From assembly GCA_003665935.1 (NCBI GenBank), contig QPLR01000001.1, positions 558,001 through 622,000 of the forward strand: a stretch of 64,000 nt of DNA, read 5' to 3'. Position 1 is the stretch's first letter. Each line of letters starts with the position of its first letter. The position numbers and the translations under genes are program-made. The notes below the pieces were generated by a model. It worked only from the letters and a program-made list of their open reading frames with translations. It did no database searches and was not told the DNA's origin. Source of the DNA: Halobellus sp. Atlit-31R. Its GTDB lineage: Archaea > Halobacteriota > Halobacteria > Halobacteriales > Haloferacaceae. Of this stretch, positions 61,396 to 64,000 are shown in pieces.

Positions 61396-61890
61396 ATGCG
61401 CATCGGACTCTGTTCGGACACGCACGACGACCTCGGACTCGCACGTGCGGCAGTCGAGACGTTCGAGACCGCGGGTGTCGAGACCGTGATCCACTGCGGC
61501 GACGTCGTCGCGCCGTTCACGGCCGCGGTCTTCGACGGCGACTTCGCGTTTCACGCCGTCCGCGGCAACAACGACGGCGAGTGGGCGCTCGCTGAGACGA
61601 TCGAGGAGTTCGGGAGTTATCACGGCGAGAGCGCCGCCCTGACCGTCGACGGCGTCGAGATCGCGGCGTACCACGGCACGAGCGAACGCCTCGTCGACGC
61701 GCTCGTCGGCTGCGGCGAGTACGACTACGTCGTCCGCGGACACACCCACCAGCGGACCCACGAGGAGCGCGACGGAACGATCCACCTCAACCCCGGCGGG
61801 CTCGCCTTTCCCGGCGCTGACGACGCCTACCACGTCGCGACGCTGGACACCGACACCGGCGAGGTGACGTTTCACGAACTCAGTCGGTGA
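61396..61890 (+). CDS. YfcE/MJ0936-type metallophosphodiesterase
   Basis: A 164-residue calcineurin-like enzyme with the complete two-metal set: SDTHDD near the N-terminus, HCGDVV, RGNNDGEW, AYHGTS and RGHTHQRTHEE, followed by NPGGLAFPG. It probably hydrolyses phosphodiesters. Starts 50 bp after pgk on the same strand, so perhaps cotranscribed; a metabolic link is not evident. Confidence 0.93.
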   Translation: MRIGLCSDTHDDLGLARAAVETFETAGVETVIHCGDVVAPFTAAVFDGDFAFHAVRGNNDGEWALAETIEEFGSYHGESAALTVDGVEIAAYHGTSERLVDALVGCGEYDYVVRGHTHQRTHEERDGTIHLNPGGLAFPGADDAYHVATLDTDTGEVTFHELSR

Positions 61891-61996
61891 GCGGCGCTGC
61901 GAGTCGGGAACAGTTCGGGACGACCGACGGAAACGAGCGGGATCGCACAGAGTCGAGAGGTGTCGAGAACGGAAAGCGAGCGGGCTGAGCTGATCC

Positions 61997-63070
61997 TCAG
62001 TCGTCGGCCGCTTCGGCTTCGACCTGACCGGAGTCGCTAAACCCCGCCGGGTCGCCCGAGAGGCCGACGCCGAGCGTCCGATTGGTGCGCTCGATGCTTT
62101 CGTCGCTGTCGGCGGCGTCGGTCATCGCGCGGATGGCGTCGACGTTCTCCGGGATGACGTCGGACTCCTGGTGGATCGCCTGGAAGAGATACAGGTCGCG
62201 GCCCTCGACCGCGATCGACTCGCCCCACACGCAGTTCTCCCAGAGGTCGCCGCGAGGCCGACCGGCGTCGAGCGCGAAGTCCTTCAGCTTGCCCGCCCCG
62301 TCGAGTCCCAGGCCCTCCGGGATGACGTAGACGCGGGACTCGCCCTCGAGCAGCTGGCGGACGTGGGCGGCCGTCACGTCGGATTCGAGCGTGACGTTGA
62401 GCGCGTGGACGTGCATCAGCGTGGCCGGGACCTTCAGCCCCATCGTGTCGATCTCGAGGTCCGGGAAGATCGTCTTGACGTCGGGACCGTGGTGCGACGG
62501 GATGCCGATCGGGTTCGGGAGAATATCGTTGATCGGACCGCGGGAGTTCTGGCCCGGATCGCCGCCGCGACGGACGAGCGTCGCGCGGACCTTCTCGACG
62601 CCGTACTCCTCTTCGAGCGGTGCGACGAGTCGCGAGAGTCCGGTCGTGTTGCAGGAGACGACGCGGACGGAGTCGGCGTCGCGGGCGTCGTCGTAGTTCG
62701 ATCGCGCGTTGAAGCTCGCCTCGGCGACGTCGGCGTCCTCGCCGCCCTGGAAGATCGCCGGCGTGTCGTAGGAGGCGTACAGCGACTTGTTCTCCGCGCC
62801 GATACCCGACGGCGTGGCGTCGACCATCACGTCGGCGTCGGCGACCAGTTCGTCGACGATGCCCGCGGTCTCGATCCCGGCGTCGCCGAAGAGCGGCGCG
62901 CGCTCGGGAATCGCCGCGTACATCGAGTAGCCGCGCTCGACGGCGGTGTGGGCCTCGAAGTTGGGCTGCGTCTTCGCGACACCGACGACTTCCATATCTG
63001 GCTGGGCCGAGACGGCGTCGGCGACGCGTTTGCCGATCGTTCCGTAACCGTTGACACCCACTCGTATCAT
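61997..63070 (-). CDS. gapII: type II (archaeal) glyceraldehyde-3-phosphate dehydrogenase
   Basis: A 357-residue archaeal GAPDH with [17 protein letters not shown] at the start, the catalytic Cys140 in [33 protein letters not shown] and a C-terminal acidic tail. Archaeal-type GAPDH serves gluconeogenesis in Haloferax. ATG 63070 gives [15 protein letters not shown] box GAAATAAC (63100-63107) precedes it. A TrmB-like site lies further upstream, where activation would be expected. Confidence 0.95.
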   Translation of the reverse strand: MIRVGVNGYGTIGKRVADAVSAQPDMEVVGVAKTQPNFEAHTAVERGYSMYAAIPERAPLFGDAGIETAGIVDELVADADVMVDATPSGIGAENKSLYASYDTPAIFQGGEDADVAEASFNARSNYDDARDADSVRVVSCNTTGLSRLVAPLEEEYGVEKVRATLVRRGGDPGQNSRGPINDILPNPIGIPSHHGPDVKTIFPDLEIDTMGLKVPATLMHVHALNVTLESDVTAAHVRQLLEGESRVYVIPEGLGLDGAGKLKDFALDAGRPRGDLWENCVWGESIAVEGRDLYLFQAIHQESDVIPENVDAIRAMTDAADSDESIERTNRTLGVGLSGDPAGFSDSGQVEAEAADD

Positions 63071-63128
63071 CACTTCCAAATCCTCGGACCACACGCATAG
63101 TTATTTCGGAGGATATCCTTCAGAAATT

Positions 63129-63144
63129 AACTCCTGGCCGAGTA
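63129..63144 (-). promoter_or_regulatory. TrmB-like site upstream of gapII
   Basis: Minus strand reads TACT-CGGCCAG-GAGTT, one mismatch from the TrmB consensus. It is about 25 bp upstream of the gapII TATA element, an activator position. The 10-bp element GCCGAGTAAC overlapping it at 63137-63146 recurs at 63165-63174. Confidence 0.5.
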
Positions 63145-63293
63145 ACGCGGGCGATTTCCCCGCAGCCGAGTAACCCGTCGGCGGGGGTGTCACGGCCTCA
63201 CAGCCCGGATCGGAGTTTCGGGGGGGTAGGCGAGGAGACGGTGCGACTGGATCGATGCGAACGCCTAACTCCGCGGGGGACCGAGGCGGTAGT

Positions 63294-64000
63294 ATGTCGA
63301 ACGACGCACTCGCGACCGCCGCGGCGACGGCGGTCGAACAGTGTATGGCGCTCGGAGCCGCGGAATCGTGCGTGGTCGTGACCGACGACAAGCGGCGGCC
63401 GATCGGCGAGGCGCTCTACGAAGCGGCGTCCGCAGTCGCAGACGACGTGACGATCCTGCGGTACCCGCCGGGCGACCAGCACGGCGAGGAGCCACCCCAG
63501 CCGGTCGCCGCCGCGATGGCTGCCGCCGACGTGTTCCTCGCGCCGACGACGAAGAGCATCAGTCACACCCGCGCTCGCGGCGACGCCTGCGAGGCGGGCG
63601 CACGCGGCGCGACGCTGCCGGGGATCACCGAGGACGTGTTCGTCACCGGACTCGACGCCGACTACGACGCGATCGCTCAGCACTGCCGCGACGTGCTCGC
63701 GCAGGTCGAGGCCGCCGACGAGATCCGCGTGACCGCCCCGGCCGGCACGGACGTCACCTTCGAGGTCGGCGACCGGGCGTGGCACACGGACTCAGGCATC
63801 GTGCACGACCCCGGCGACTTCTCGAATCTGCCCGCAGGCGAGGTGTTCGTCTCGCCGACGAGCGCCGACGGCACCTACGTGGTCGACGGGACGATGCGAC
63901 CGCACGGCCGCCTCGACGAGGGGCAGGAGCTCCGCTTTGAGGTCGAGGGCGGCTACGTCACCGAGATCTCCGACGACGAGATTCGCTCGCAGGTCGAGGC
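63294..64000 (+). CDS. M29-type (thermophilic) aminopeptidase, partial at window end
   Basis: The first 235 residues of an aminopeptidase of the AmpS/AmpT (M29) kind. It has SCVVVTDDKRRPIGEALYEAA, VFLAPTTKSISHTRARGDACEAGARGATLPGITEDVF, a central VTFEVGDRAWHTDSGIVHDPGDFSNLPAGEVFVSP and DGTYVVDGTM. The Glu/His/Asp metal-binding part lies in the missing C-terminal portion. ATG 63294 chosen. Divergent from gapII; the promoter region is shared. Confidence 0.82.
   Translation, partial: MSNDALATAAATAVEQCMALGAAESCVVVTDDKRRPIGEALYEAASAVADDVTILRYPPGDQHGEEPPQPVAAAMAAADVFLAPTTKSISHTRARGDACEAGARGATLPGITEDVFVTGLDADYDAIAQHCRDVLAQVEAADEIRVTAPAGTDVTFEVGDRAWHTDSGIVHDPGDFSNLPAGEVFVSPTSADGTYVVDGTMRPHGRLDEGQELRFEVEGGYVTEISDDEIRSQVE

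Overview
The window is a 64 kb piece of a haloarchaeal (class Halobacteria) chromosome. The signs are very high GC, strongly acidic proteins, archaeal information-processing genes (TFB, aIF2-beta, Spt5, SecE, Nop5/fibrillarin, uL16) and archaeal metabolism: the pantoate kinase/phosphopantothenate synthetase CoA route, geranylgeranylglyceryl phosphate synthase, gamma-glutamylcysteine ligase and D-aminoacyl-tRNA deacylase. AT-rich TATA boxes lie 25-30 bp before many start codons, which is the leaderless promoter layout usual in haloarchaea. I cannot name the genus from sequence alone.

Layout. 1-5.2 kb: the promoter-proximal end of a type IV pilus operon on the minus strand (ATPase, membrane platform, pilin-like protein, continuing off the left edge), preceded by a possible leader ORF. 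5.3-7.2 kb: a class I terpene-synthase-like gene and an unknown gene. 7.2-11.1 kb: a MinD-like ATPase with a partner protein, then cobalamin genes cobO-cobQ. 11.2-18.7 kb: glutathione-transferase-like reductase, dcd with a ThiR-like regulator, pth2, a histidine kinase, truD, DUF2103 protein, phosphopantothenate synthetase. 18.7-28 kb: pantoate kinase, aspS, GGGP synthase, an HTH regulator, gshA, flpA-nop5, a multi-sensor histidine kinase. 28-33.5 kb: zinc-finger microproteins, lipoprotein, corA, tfb, aIF2-beta. 33.5-43.6 kb: UPF0212 protein, an OGG1-type glycosylase, malQ, SDR, Get3/ArsA ATPase, aminotransferase, CinA-type amidohydrolase, PHP protein, Spt5-SecE. 43.6-50.4 kb: ftsZ1, dtdA, aroE, an ABC exporter, DUF192 protein.

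50.5-53.9 kb: tRNA-Val with a decayed copy of its own 3' end downstream, tRNA-Phe, then a short region of lower-GC orphan genes. One of these is a two-gene HTH/partner pair that looks like a toxin-antitoxin or self-regulating module. This is the most accessory-looking part of the window. 53.9-64 kb: cold-shock protein, aldo/keto reductase, VanZ-like protein, nucS, uL16, an ATP-grasp ligase, hsp20, then a glycolysis/gluconeogenesis cluster (gapI, pgk, YfcE-like phosphodiesterase, gapII) and a partial aminopeptidase.

The points I find most worth following are: the terpene-synthase-like gene, with an intact aspartate-rich motif, NSE-type motif and terminal RY pair; two TrmB-like sites placed to repress gapI and activate gapII; small upstream ORFs ending in ATGA overlaps before the pilus ATPase and the GST-like gene; the tRNA-Val scar with its adjacent island; and short duplications in cobQ and at the 3' end of aspS. 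No rRNA, CRISPR array, transposase or phage structural gene is present. All family assignments come from reading the sequence; no database search was run.
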